This document shows positions 1 to 9,852 of a stretch of DNA of 48,365 nucleotides, in pieces. The translations under genes were made by a program, and so were the position numbers. Below the pieces are notes generated by a model. The model did no database searches, was not told the origin of the DNA, and saw only the letters and a program-made list of their open reading frames with translations. Source of the DNA: Umbelopsis ramanniana AG (lineage: Eukaryota > Mucoromycota > Umbelopsidomycetes > Umbelopsidales > Umbelopsidaceae); NCBI RefSeq assembly GCF_025399195.1, contig NW_026252181.1, forward strand, positions 1 to 48,365. Reading direction: 5' to 3'. Within the stretch, counting starts at the first letter, position 1. Each line of letters begins with the position of its first letter.

Positions 1-349
1 GTTCAACCGAACGCCGGTTCAAGGGGACTTCTTTACCAGCGAAGTCACATTGAATATCCTCTTAAAATTAGATTTCTTTTACATTTTTATATAATAAGTC
101 ACGAATCAACAAGTATAAATAGAGCAGTTGATTAATAGAATAAAAAGCAGTTTTTAACCTCACGAGAAGTTCACTCGTCTGTAGGATAATACAATAAGTC
201 ATACAGTAATCTAAACGACATCTTCTTAATCAATGCACTTGCAAACAATTGTAAATATTGGTCTTCATTTACATTATAATACAAACTTCTTTTATTATTT
301 TAAATATATATACAAGACAATTCAGTTCATAGCGATTCTTAAAAATGAT
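1..349. other. non-coding left edge, 3' flank of the BAG gene
   Basis: AT-rich sequence lying 3' of the minus-strand BAG gene. No ORF with coding character is visible. A short inverted repeat (AACCG at 5-9, CGGTT at 15-19) is too weak to call. It probably holds the BAG gene 3' UTR and polyadenylation region. Confidence 0.5.
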
Positions 350-2005
350 TTAGTTATCACTCCAGTGTATTGGTATCTGAATTGGCTTGGATGAAGTTTG
401 TTCTTGGTTCGACGGTCGTTGCTCTGACTGTGCGCTATTTTGAGAATGGACGTCATGGTCATCAACCATGTCAAACTCGTCTTCAGTAACCGTTGCTTCC
501 GTGGGATTAGTAATTGAACTTGATGGTTCATTAGATGCAGCAGTTACACTATCTATCTTTTCGAAATCGAGATCTTCTTCTGATGGAACTTCAGGCAGTT
601 GTTTCTCATCTTCGATAGGTTCAGAGACTTCTTGGTCATGATCGGTTACTTCCTTCACAGAAGAACTAGTGGCTTCTTCGGCGATGACACCGCTTGTGGT
701 ATCCACTTGCATATCATCATCAGTAGCATCCACATTTGTTCCTGGCAATTGTGTCTCTAATGTTTCAGCTAACTCAGGAGTCGATTCTTGAACATTGGAT
801 TCCTTGGGTGCATCAATTACTAGGCCAGTTAAATTTGTCGTTTCCTGTTCTTCCGTTTCCATTGGTTCAGTTTGGTCCTCAATGACTTCGACTGGTGCAT
901 CCTCAGTGACTTCGACTTGTGTGCCCACAGGAGCTTCAACTTGTGAATCCTCAGTGACGTCTTTATCAGTTTCAGTATCGCTTTCGGCTCCGCTTGATGC
1001 GCTAGCTCGTTCCCATTCCTTTTGCTTGTATTCGTCAATGATCTTGAGTAAATTTTCAGACTTAGCAACAAGGGCCTTGCGTTGGTTTCTGATATCTTCT
1101 AATCCATAGCTTTCAACTGCATCCAATTCCAAAAGCACCTTCATGATATCGTCTTCATAAGAGAAGAATTCCTTGTTTGGTGCACTTCGTGAGAGGTCTT
1201 CGGATTCTGTATCAAAAGTCAAGGGAGTGGCCAACACGACAGACTCGTGCTTTTCTTGGATAACATCGAGCTTTTCACCAATTGTCTTGAGCTTTCTTAA
1301 GACCGTTTCCACGTTTACTGGGGTATTTTCCTCTGAAGGATGATCATCGTTACTTTTAGGAGCCTGAGTAAAAGTTTCCTTGGTTACATTTGCGTCCCTT
1401 TCAACAGCCTTGCCTTTGCCCTTATCGGCAACTGCCGCAGTAGATTGCGAGGCTTCTGCAGCTTCATTTTCATCAACAGACTTCAGATGCTGGACTAGAA
1501 GCCATACTTCGTTGTCCTCTTGCTGTTGTTGATATTTTCGTCTATGATGCAGCTTTCTTGGAGAGGTATCTTGACGTTTGTAGAGTGGCTTGGGTTCCTT
1601 GTGGTAAAGTCTGGCTCTCTTGTTGCATTGCATAGCTTCATAATCATAAGCGCAGCAATCGTCGTTCATTTCCTCGTCCTCGTTGTCTTCGGATAGTAGA
1701 TTACCAAGGAAATTGTTCAGTAGCTGTTTTTGGTAGAATTCTTCGTATTGTCTTCTGCGACGGTCTGCAACCTCTCGCTGGTAGGCTAATTGTTTGGCAG
1801 CTCGTACGATGCGCTCTCTTTCGTAAGCAGCAATGATGGCTTGCTCCATAGCAGCCGCCTGGCGTCTTCGTTCTTGTTCAATGAGCTGTTGTCGATACAA
1901 CTTCTTGAGCTCCTGTTGCATTGCATAGTAGCTATAGCTTGACTGGAAAGGATCCAGAGCATAGTCAGTGGGATAAGGCTCCGAGAATTGGTAAGTGGTA
2001 AACAT
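350..2005 (-). CDS. BAG-domain co-chaperone-like protein, 551 aa
   Basis: Single-exon gene. BAG domains bind the ATPase domain of Hsp70 and promote nucleotide release. Seen in the sequence: residues about 30-100 are a strongly charged, Arg/Gln-rich helical segment. Residues about 230-345 contain two helical stretches, and the second (FFSYEDDIMKVLLELDAV, then ENLLKIIDEYKQ) has the pattern of the third helix of a BAG domain. The last ~190 residues are acidic, low in complexity and rich in E, D, T, S and V. The frame stays open upstream to 2242, but the Met at 2005 is preferred. It follows a pyrimidine-rich leader and a TATA box at 2052-2059, and the 79 extra residues look unlike protein. HSE-like sites lie upstream. 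Hsp70 binding is a family property; the client is unknown. Confidence 0.8.
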   Translation of the reverse strand: MFTTYQFSEPYPTDYALDPFQSSYSYYAMQQELKKLYRQQLIEQERRRQAAAMEQAIIAAYERERIVRAAKQLAYQREVADRRRRQYEEFYQKQLLNNFLGNLLSEDNEDEEMNDDCCAYDYEAMQCNKRARLYHKEPKPLYKRQDTSPRKLHHRRKYQQQQEDNEVWLLVQHLKSVDENEAAEASQSTAAVADKGKGKAVERDANVTKETFTQAPKSNDDHPSEENTPVNVETVLRKLKTIGEKLDVIQEKHESVVLATPLTFDTESEDLSRSAPNKEFFSYEDDIMKVLLELDAVESYGLEDIRNQRKALVAKSENLLKIIDEYKQKEWERASASSGAESDTETDKDVTEDSQVEAPVGTQVEVTEDAPVEVIEDQTEPMETEEQETTNLTGLVIDAPKESNVQESTPELAETLETQLPGTNVDATDDDMQVDTTSGVIAEEATSSSVKEVTDHDQEVSEPIEDEKQLPEVPSEEDLDFEKIDSVTAASNEPSSSITNPTEATVTEDEFDMVDDHDVHSQNSAQSEQRPSNQEQTSSKPIQIPIHWSDN

Positions 2006-2051
2006 GTCTTGAACAATGAGTGAAGAGAAAGATAGACGGAAAAAGGTGTTG

Positions 2052-2059
2052 TATTTATA
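2052..2059 (-). promoter_or_regulatory. TATA box of the BAG gene
   Basis: On the minus strand this reads TATAAATA, 47-54 bp upstream of the chosen ATG at 2005, and a CT-rich leader follows it. It supports the shorter start over the ATG at 2242, which lies upstream of the box. Confidence 0.55.
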
Positions 2060-2071
2060 TTGAAGGCATTC

Positions 2072-2147
2072 ATTCTGGAAGAATCGCTGCTTATATTGCA
2101 GTAGCAACATCTTGGGCCTGCCACAGAGTGCTGGATGTTTCTCGAAA
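2072..2147. promoter_or_regulatory. two heat-shock-element-like sites upstream of the BAG gene
   Basis: TTCTGGAA at 2073-2080 and TTCTCGAA at 2139-2146 both fit the two-unit core nTTCnnGAAn of heat shock factor sites. The second is followed by an imperfect third unit and another GAA. They lie about 70 and 135 bp upstream of the BAG ATG. HSF control of a chaperone cofactor is biologically sensible but is inferred. Confidence 0.4.
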
Positions 2148-2375
2148 TTATTTTGAAACTCCGATCTTACAAATTTGCCTTTCATTGTCAGTGTGCCTGC
2201 CGTAGACAAACGCATAGACTTGCGTAAGCAATCATTTGTCATTCTTGTTTGACCGGAAACAATTCGGCCGTGATATTCAAAAAGGTCAATATTCTAAACA
2301 GATTACTTTAATGTCATTGAGAAAACCTTTCTATGATACAACGAACTGAAAATCGCGCTTACAAATGCTTTGTAT

Positions 2376-3677
2376 TCATGCGTCTTTAATATCCTCAACA
2401 AATTCTTCTATTCTTTCCTTTGCAGATGCAGTGAGCCCACTTTCAGGTGGATCAGAGAGCTTCTCATCTAACGCCTGTTGTTGCTCTCTTGTCTTACGAT
2501 CTCGAGCTTCCCACATGTTGGGTATCTTGATTTTTACAAAATTGGGGTACACTAGCCTATCCATATATACGTTCCGTAGTTTGCTTGTAATGAGATCAGT
2601 GAGCTTGGGGATGTCTTCAAGTTTCGTTCTGGAACCAAGGAGAGATCGTACAGCAAAGTCAAGCGTAAAATCAGAATACGACGATATAGCAACGTATCGA
2701 TCCAGGGGGATGGTTGACCCAGTCGAGCTTTCGGGAGGATTTATAAGCTCAATCGTCAAAGTACCAGAAAATCGAACAACAGAGAGCAAGAGCGAGATAG
2801 GTAGTGCTGCAAAGTCGACCTTTGGCCAATTCAATATCAATTGCGTTTCAATCCCTACAGATAACTGGTCCGAAAATTCGAAATCTATTTCTGCCCTCTG
2901 TAAAGCAATCAATTTAGCAAGAGCTGACGCAGCCTCCATGGAGAACATTGAATGCAAGACGTACCATAGAGCCAATGTCATCGGACGGACGAATGCGAGC
3001 GTTACTAAAAATCGGGAACTCGTCTCCTAGGGACAATTCAGTCACATGGATTGGGCCCTGCAGTTTACATAGACAAAAGTCAATGAAAACGGATGATTAG
3101 GAAATGCGTAACCTCATCGATCGTGTTCTAAAAGTCAGATACATACAAAGAAACCAGGTCGGACTCCGCCATTGAGCACCTCGTCGATGGCCAATATTAG
3201 ACGATCATTTAGCTGCGCATCATCACGGTATTGTGACATGGTTTGTGCCAGAAGTACATTAAGCCAGTCAGTGCTTTCCGGTGGGTGATGTAGAAGGTCA
3301 TAAAATGTCTTGTCGAGAATATTAGCTGCTGTTGACGAAGGCACGCGTTTCATATTTGTCTGGCTTTTTGCTGCAGGCGATAGGCGAGATAATTGCTAGG
3401 AATAAGGATAAGCAATATGTAAGTACAACAAAATATAGTAACAAAGCACCATTCGTAGATCTACCTTTTTGCCCTGGTGAACGTCCTCTAAAAACATATA
3501 CCGCAACACAAACGCAATTACGATTATGACGCTTAGTTGACCCAGTAATAAGCCCTTGACGAAAACAGAAACATCTCCACCATTCTTCTCCTGGATTACA
3601 CAAGCAGCGCATTCTTTTTGTATTAGCCCAACAAGCTGAGTCGCTACTTCTTCATAAATACTGCATTGGCCGGACAT
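2376..3677 (-). CDS. MMM1: MMM1, SMP-domain subunit of the ERMES ER-mitochondria tether, 358 aa
   Basis: Four exons, all in phase 0: 3677-3465, 3395-3147, 3057-2965, 2897-2376. Mmm1 is the ER-anchored ERMES subunit and moves phospholipids between ER and mitochondria. Seen: a short lumenal N-terminus, one transmembrane helix at about residues 32-56 (GLLLGQLSVIIVIAFVLRYM), a charged linker, then the SMP domain. The domain shows family motifs such as HVTELSLGDEFPIFSNARIR and LILNWPKVDFAALPISLLLS, and ends in a charged tail. The third intron (2964-2898) stays open if read through, but removing it restores the family sequence (GSM joined to RAEIDFEF). Length fits the family. It is divergent with the MPP6-like gene, with 124 bp between start codons. 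Confidence 0.95.
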
Positions 3678-3747
3678 GACGCATTACAGTACAGGGTGAG
3701 AGAGGTGGACTGTTATCACAAAAATTACCCGGGCATACCTAAGGAAC

Positions 3748-3765
3748 TTTTTTTTTTTTTTTTTT
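3748..3765. repeat. 18-bp poly(T) tract in a divergent promoter
   Basis: A run of 18 T lies midway in the 124-bp gap between the starts of MMM1 and the MPP6-like gene. Poly(dA:dT) tracts often exclude nucleosomes in fungal promoters. A role as a shared open promoter is inferred. Confidence 0.6.
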
Positions 3766-3801
3766 GGCACTGGCTCAATTCCTTAAACTACAGTACTTAT
3801 C

Positions 3802-4485
3802 ATGCCTGAATCAACGAAAAAACCATCGAGTAAACTTCTAGCAATGAAGGTACTGATTAGCACACATCAAACTTTTGTACATGACAATCATTTTAACGAG
3901 TGCTATTTTAGTTTATGCAGCGATCAGCTGAAAGTGAGCGACGAGAGGAATTGGAGCAGGTGCAAAAGAAAGAGCTCTCAACATCAGAATGGCGGCTAGA
4001 ATACAAAGGGGAAAAGCTACAAAAGCCGTGAGTAGCAACCATGAACGACGGAACTCATGCATACTCATGTAGCTAACAAGTGATGATTTAGAAAAATACG
4101 AGTGCAATATGAACCTAGCTTTTTAGGATTCACAGATACCACGACCTTGGGAAGAAAGTCATATAAAAAGTTTAATACGGATCTAGAGGTAATGGAGGGT
4201 TAATTGCACAATAGGACGGATTCAAACAGAGATTAATTCATCATCACATCGTAGACCACGGAAGAGGATCAAGTTTCTGAGCAACGACTTGCCCGTGAAA
4301 CGGCAGAAGAAAAGGCGAATGAGATTAGTGACAAAGATATGGGCAAAAGATACAGCAAAGGAATATCACGAGTAGCGCATTCTGTATCGAAAGACAATAA
4401 GAGGAAGCAGACAGACGGAGCTAGCAATGCTCCCAAGCGAGGCAAATCAAATGAAAATGGCAACAAATTCATGAAGCCCAAATAA
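3802..4485 (+). CDS. MPP6-like nuclear exosome cofactor (MPHOSPH6 family), 163 aa
   Basis: Four exons: 3802-3849, 3912-4027, 4092-4188, 4255-4485; phases agree. Members bind Rrp6 and the RNA exosome and help recruit the Mtr4 helicase for nuclear RNA processing. Seen: the N-terminal signature SSKLLAMKFMQR, a charged helix with a W in the position of the human EEHW segment, then YEPSFLGFTDTTTLGRKSYK followed by KFN, and SDKDMGKRYSKGIS. These match the order of conserved blocks in human MPHOSPH6 (160 aa). The Lys-rich C-terminus fits a nuclear protein. The acceptor at 4091 was chosen because the next one (4124-4126) breaks the frame. DIS3, the exosome nuclease, lies 10 kb away. Confidence 0.85.
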
Positions 4486-5013
4486 ACACAATTGTACATT
4501 CACAGCAAAATATAACATTGGAATACACAGATAGAAGAGAGTAAATCTGCTAAGGCTAGTGTTAGGGCGGCTCTTGACACTATGTGGAAGTGATCAAATC
4601 TGTAGTAACTGAAGTCACTTATTGGCTACGAGGTGTTGCGTTCACATTTTGCCAAAAAAGTCGCTGTAAAAATTTGAATAATACCGTACAAAGCACCTCC
4701 TCATATGTAAGGATCTATGCATATGTCAAAGCTTGTGAGCCGAAGTGTTGCCTCATGAGTATATGGCATTTTGGGTGGCAAGATTCGATTCTTTCCTATT
4801 TGCTGACGTCACCACACGTGACGTAGACCACAGCATGAGCGCACCCTGGCGAGAAAAATTGTGGCTTAGGGGGTCAAAAGTACATACACATTCGACAATA
4901 TTGGTCCCTTTCTTTACTACACAGATAACCCAGTACGTTTGCGCATTCATTCAATAAGTCGTCACCATCAATTTCATCTTACTCATTCACTCCTATTTGT
5001 CTACGTATATAGA
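4486..5013. other. intergenic: MPP6-like 3' flank and ATP4 promoter
   Basis: No coding sequence is recognised in this 528-bp gap. The right half holds the CRE/E-box cluster listed separately, and the last 60 bp are a pyrimidine-rich leader into the ATP4 start codon. Two short overlapping ORFs here lack codon bias and are taken as chance. Confidence 0.6.
4804..4824. promoter_or_regulatory. CRE plus E-box cluster upstream of ATP4
   Basis: A perfect palindromic TGACGTCA (4804-4811) is followed four bases later by CACGTG (4815-4820), which overlaps a further TGACGT half site (4819-4824). These are consensus sites for bZIP (CREB/ATF) and bHLH factors. The cluster lies about 190-210 bp upstream of the ATP4 ATG. 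Use by real factors is inferred. Confidence 0.5.
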
Positions 5014-6271
5014 ATGGCTCTCAGACTTTTGACCAAGGGAGCTGCAGGTAATTACAACAACCACATCATTAGTATCGAAGGTTTCATTCATCACGCTCAC
5101 ACATGGAATGTTTTTTAGTTACTGCTGCTCGTCCTATGTTGACCGCCTCCCGCCAGACCGTTGGTGCTCACTTGTAAGCGTTCGAGATTAGTTGTAATTA
5201 CATCCATTACCGTTTCTCATTCTTGAATATTCTCTTTTCTGTAGCGTTCGCAACTACTCCAGCAACGAAGGTATGTTACCGCGAATCTTGTAAATAGTAA
5301 CCTAGTAGCTACTGCACTTCGACCAACAACTGTATGGCACGACTGCGAAATACTGTATTATGTCGCCAACCACAGGTTCACATCTTCATTCGGTTGATGC
5401 TTTCATAACGCGAACGGCAAACCGCCCTGTGCTGATGCATGTTTGCCAATCCTCACCATGCAACCTACTAGGCATTAACTTAGGCTGAATGATAGTTTAC
5501 TAACTTATTGTCAATAATAGTTGAACCCAAGCAGAAGGCTTCCAGCATCGTCGATTCCTTGCCTGGAAACTCCCTTGTCTCCAAGACCGGTTTCGTCACC
5601 CTCAGTGCTGGTTTGGCCACCTTCCTTATCTCCAAGGAAATCTACGTCTTCAACGAGGAAACTCTTGTTCTTGTTGCTTTCGGAGGTCTTGCTGGTGCTT
5701 TGTTCAAGTACCTCAAGGAGCCTTACAACAGCATGGCTGATGAGCACATCAACGTACGTTTTACATTATTTACATCTATTGAAAGTTGACTGATTACTAA
5801 CCAGTACATGTATTTCATCAATACAGCGTATTAAGAACGTCCTCTACAAGGCACGTAACGACCACAAGAGTGCTGTCAATGAGCGCATCGACCAAGTTGG
5901 TCAAATGAAGGACATTGTTGATGTTACTAAGAACCTTTTCGCTCTTTCCCGCGAGACTGCTCAGCTTGAAGCCGAGGCCTTCGAACTCAAGCAAAAGGTT
6001 TCCGTCGCTCAAGAAGTCAAGGCTACCCTCGACTCCTGGGTCCGCTACGAAGCCACTGTCCGTGAGCGTGAGCAGAAGCAACTTGCTGCTTTCCTCATTG
6101 AGAAGATCCAAAAGGATCTCGAGGACCCCAAGGTTCAACAACAAATCTTGGACCAAGCTGTTCTTGACGTTCAGAGTAAGTGGTTGTTTCATGTGGAAAG
6201 ATATCCTCGGAAGTGTGGTGACATATGACTAACCCGTTCTTTATCCAGAGCTTACCGCTAAATCCGCTTAG
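5014..6271 (+). CDS. ATP4: mitochondrial ATP synthase subunit 4 (subunit b), 239 aa
   Basis: Six exons: 5014-5047, 5119-5173, 5245-5270, 5521-5753, 5827-6175, 6249-6271. Subunit b is the peripheral stalk of F1Fo-ATP synthase and holds the F1 head against rotation. Seen: an Arg-rich, acid-free N-terminus typical of a mitochondrial presequence (to about residue 33), two hydrophobic segments (about 56-75 and 80-100) for the inner membrane, then a long charged helix to the C-terminus. The core GFVTLSAGLATFLISKEIYV and the following FNEET are typical of the fungal family. Codon use is strongly C-ending, as expected of an abundant protein. Intron 4 (5271-5520) is 250 nt, against 71-73 nt for the others. 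AATAAA lies 22 bp after the stop. Confidence 0.95.
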
Positions 6272-6292
6272 ACTTTGTTCTTTTAACCATGG

Positions 6293-6298
6293 AATAAA
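6293..6298 (+). terminator. polyadenylation signal AATAAA of ATP4
   Basis: AATAAA 22 nt downstream of the ATP4 stop codon, followed by A-rich sequence. Confidence 0.6.
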
Positions 6299-6557
6299 TA
6301 TATAAAATAAAAACTATCAACATTGAATCTGGCTGGTTTATTTATGCCTGCTAATGATTCTGATTCAATCAAAACGCGACTTCAATATAATTATGTAGCT
6401 TCAACCTCACCGACCATTGGAGAGCATACTGCGCAAGTTGACTTGTTCGGCTGTAGATCATTGGCCCATTTGATGGCAAACTTTCGGGTTTGCGCGCGAA
6501 AAAAAAAACATTACTGCTGTAAACTGCGTAATCTGTATTATCTATTTAAACTTTGCA

Positions 6558-8119
6558 CTATTTCTTGTCTTGATCGTCGGCTACGATTTCTTGTTGACTT
6601 TGAACTTCGCCGTCGGGCTGCTGTTTCACAATTTGGTCGACCATCTCTGATATTTGTTGACCCGTAAAGCCAAGCATGCGCGCAACACCAATCAAGGCGC
6701 TCAAGCTTTTCATAAGGAAAGATTTTGCAGTCTCTCGAGTGTCGCTGCCATTCGCTTCCGCATTAGATCCATTCTGTGAGAACCAAGGGAATTTTGAGGA
6801 TGAGCTTGAGAGCTCTGGTTGATCAGCGGCCAATTGATGTTGATTGATCTGTGTTGAGTGGTAACTACTGGAGTCATCATCTTCCTGTCGGGATTCTGGC
6901 CATCCTCCAGGAAGTCTGCTTACATGTTTAATGCTTTCCGGCCGACTGACTGATTCATAATCATAGTCTGCATCGTCTGTCATTTGTCTTTGATACATGA
7001 CTTTGGGTAAGGGGTTCATATTAATAGCTCTGGACTTTCCTTCGCCGGGTTGTATTGTCGTATTGAGAATGGAGGTAAGTTCTTGCAAAGCTGAGGTATG
7101 CATATCCATCAAATTGGGAACACTTGGGACGGTAAACAATGGATTGTGTGAGTTATCGTACTCTTCTTGAATTTCTTCTTGTTCCATCAAAGACGGTGAG
7201 TCTGCCTTAAAGTTAAAATCCAACTGCTTGAAAAGGCTTGGTGATCTCATCTCCCTGGTTTGACCTTGTGCAACGTGTTCCGTACCCATGTCATCTTCTG
7301 AATGACCCTCGTTTTCTACTGGGTGGTTGCTCCAATTGTTGTAGTATACATCCTCAGAATCTTCGCTATCTGCATCGCTTGAAACTTCACTCTCTCCTGA
7401 TGCTTCTTGGGAAGGGTTTTCGGATGACCAGTCACCCCAATAATCATCTGGTGCCAACCGACCTTGGCTGTCCTAATAGTGATTGAAAACTATGAGTATG
7501 CGATACCACAGAAAAGCATTGTAAATCAACCTACCTCGCGTGAAGGAGACCGTTTTATTGCACTCTTTCCATTCTTTTTGTGCTGTTTTTCTTTCCTCTT
7601 TTTCTTTAGATCTTCATTATGCTTGGTAAGGTTCTGCAAAAATCTTCTCTCGGCATCTTCTATTCTGGTGTCCCACTCCTTCTGAATGACATCTGTCCAT
7701 TCAGTGCTGTCGATGACTTTAGTATTGTGGTACTTCCATTCTTGCTCTTCCGCACCGTCTTCTTTTGCGACAACGACTACAAAATGCTTTTCGTCCTGAC
7801 TTGCAAACTCCACCATAGCATATAATGTTTCCGCATCGGATCGTTTGTAATAGATCTTGCTCTGATATAGATCTTCTTCATGTCCACTCCAGATGATATC
7901 GATTGCTTTTGGCGATTCATCTTTTTGCCATTGAACTACAAAGTCCTTATCGTCATCGTTGGAATCGGCTTGAGTACCTAAGAATCGGAATCTTTGTTGT
8001 AGAAGTTGAGTAGAAATGGAGACAAGTCCATCATAGTTGCGCTGCTGTCGAAATTGCAGAGCAGCAAAGGCAACAGAACGCACAATGTTCTCGTTCGCAA
8101 GGCCATCGATGGCTTCCAT
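6558..8119 (-). CDS. unrecognised acidic protein, 499 aa
   Basis: Two exons (8119-7535 and 7472-6558) joined in phase 0. I do not recognise the family. Seen: residues about 1-150 look like a folded globular region (VRSVAFAALQFRQQRNYDGL, then two beta-rich stretches such as LYAMVEF and HFVVVVAKEDG). Residues about 150-195 are a Lys-rich coiled-coil-like helix (LKKKRKEKQHKKNGK). The rest is mostly disordered, acidic and Ser-rich, with a repeated WGDW/NNWSN flavour. A short hydrophobic helix near the C-terminus (MKSLSALIGVARMLGF) may be a docking segment. The start is the first Met after an in-frame stop. Consistent codon use and one clean intron support a real gene. Confidence 0.75.
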
Positions 8120-8818
8120 AATGGTAGTAAAGTCAACAAAGGTTCACTTCGGCTGAAGGGCAAAGACACCAACCTACAAAGTTTTGCATCTCCGCCTGGC
8201 CTGACATTTGGTGACCCCATCATTTGTTATTTGCTGGTAACATCCGAGAACATCTTTTATGGCACTGGTCATCGTTTTTGATCAATTGAATAAAAAATCA
8301 TTATATTCACAATAGACTGTGATGGGCGGGTTAAATAGCCTTTAAAACTGTTTTTTAGGGATGGCTTTTCTGCATGGAAGTTGGCAATATAACATTGACG
8401 ACGTACGGTTATACAAATTGTTGTTTACCAGATCAGCACGTCAGTTAAAACATGATCAACATACAAAGAATATAATTTCCATTGAAGTGATCAATGCACT
8501 ACGTGCTTAAAGGTCGTGAATTCAAGCATATGTCTGGAAGTTCAGACCATATGGGAGCTGCCTACTATGGTGGCCAAAATCCACCTTTTCTCGAAATATG
8601 ACGTGAGAAGTATACATGAGAAAGTAGGACCATTCCTATGCTAGCTAATGGATGGACATCTTTGAGTACCTCAAAAAATAGTTAAATTAATAAGCTTTTA
8701 ATTGCTTCAGTATTAATACTAATATTAGAAACATTAGATTCCTTTAAAAATAAGGTCTACAACGATGGAAAGCAAAGATCAAGCAATTTTTGGATCGCGA
8801 TTAGATAACGATTATCAT
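8120..8818. other. intergenic between the unrecognised gene and ERG2
   Basis: About 700 bp, AT-rich toward ERG2. It holds the promoter of the minus-strand gene ending at 6558 and the 3' flank of ERG2. No coding or RNA gene was recognised. An open frame that starts at 8006 is antisense to the neighbouring gene over its first half and was rejected. Confidence 0.5.
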
Positions 8819-9549
8819 TTACAATTTTCCTTGCAAGAGTTCTCTAACAGTAGCCTTTCCATAAAGACGGAAAGTATCGTAAAGAGTAACCATGTCGACG
8901 GTAGAGAACAAGGTATCAAAGATACCGAAAGGCAACATCAAGGGGATCCATCCACGAGCATACTCCAAAGCCCAAGCATGTTCAGGAATCTTGTATTGCT
9001 GAGAGTTACCTCTGGCAAGATGGTGCATGGTACCTGGCTTGTAAACCTAGACAAGCTCATAATGTTAAAGATGACATCAGTTAAATGAAACAATTGACCC
9101 AAATAACTTACCTCACGGCTAACATCACCAGCGGCATAAGCCCATTGTTCACCTTCGAGGATGATGAAGTAGTCGTCGGCCATGAAGCGACCAGTATGGC
9201 CTTCAGTACCGACAGGGGTGCCAAAGATAATTACATACTCGGTGATAGAAGCATGGAGAATCCACATGCTACCCATAGCACCACCAGCGTTGTTGAAGAC
9301 CCATTCTTCCTTGAGAGCAACGTGACCAGGATATTCCTTGTTCAAGTCGTCAGCGATACCTTGCATCAACAAACGGGTGTTGTTCTCATACTTTGCAATG
9401 TTGCGTTGCGCAACTTGTTGGAGAACGTTCTGATCAAAGATGTAGAAGCGCTCCTTAATTTGATCCAGGCCGATGAAGATGGCGAGGAGAGCAACAAGCA
9501 CAATGATGAGAACCTGGCGACAGGAAGATTTCTTTTGTTCAACGCTCAT
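8819..9549 (-). CDS. ERG2: C-8 sterol isomerase ERG2 (sigma-1 receptor family), 221 aa
   Basis: Two exons: 9549-9112 and 9046-8819, phase 0. Erg2 moves the sterol double bond from C-8 to C-7 late in ergosterol synthesis, in the ER membrane. Seen: one N-terminal transmembrane helix (about residues 12-28, LIIVLVALLAIFIGLD), then the sigma-1-like cupin fold with NNAGGAMGSMWILHASITEY, GTEGHTGRF and ILEGEQWAYAAGD. After the intron come HAWALEYARGWIP and FSTVDMVTLYDT. The acidic residues of the ligand pocket lie in these blocks. The length matches yeast Erg2 (222 aa). Erg2 is the target of morpholine antifungals. The minus-strand PMT-like gene ends 303 bp upstream. Confidence 0.95.
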
Positions 9550-9852
9550 TATAACGGACTGATGATGATGAGGAGTGACAACCTGTCTTATATCGAAAAT
9601 TTTGGGGAGAAATTTATCGGTACCTGGCTCCCGCTGTCAAAAGGAAAAGCGGACCTTTACGCAGACGGCCAGGATAAAATTTTGCTGTTAATTAGAGCGG
9701 CAGAAAAAAGCTTTCATGGATTGTATATCATATGCCCTAATCGACTAGAAACTCATGGTGAAGTACATCAAGATCTTTTATTCATTAATATATCTTGCAT
9801 GTCATGCTATGTGGCATTTTCGCCAACCAAGGAGATGGATTTATAACAAATA
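9550..9852. other. intergenic: ERG2 promoter and PMT-like 3' flank
   Basis: A 303-bp gap between two minus-strand genes. The ERG2-proximal 60 bp carry CATCATCAT-type repeats next to the start codon. No recognised gene; a plus-strand ORF that crosses it is antisense to ERG2. Confidence 0.5.

Noticed and set aside
5..19. Small inverted repeat at the left edge
   Set aside because: Five-base arms are expected by chance.
795..1109. Plus-strand ORF inside the BAG gene
   Set aside because: Ser/Val-rich antisense shadow of the acidic repeat-like tail.
2006..2242. N-terminal 79-residue extension of the BAG protein
   Set aside because: The frame is open, but a TATA box lies inside it and the peptide lacks protein-like composition; the Met at 2005 after a CT-rich leader fits better.
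2898..2981. Reading MMM1 straight through from an ATG at 2981
   Set aside because: The stretch is an intron (GTACGT to CAG); removing it restores the conserved MMM1 sequence.
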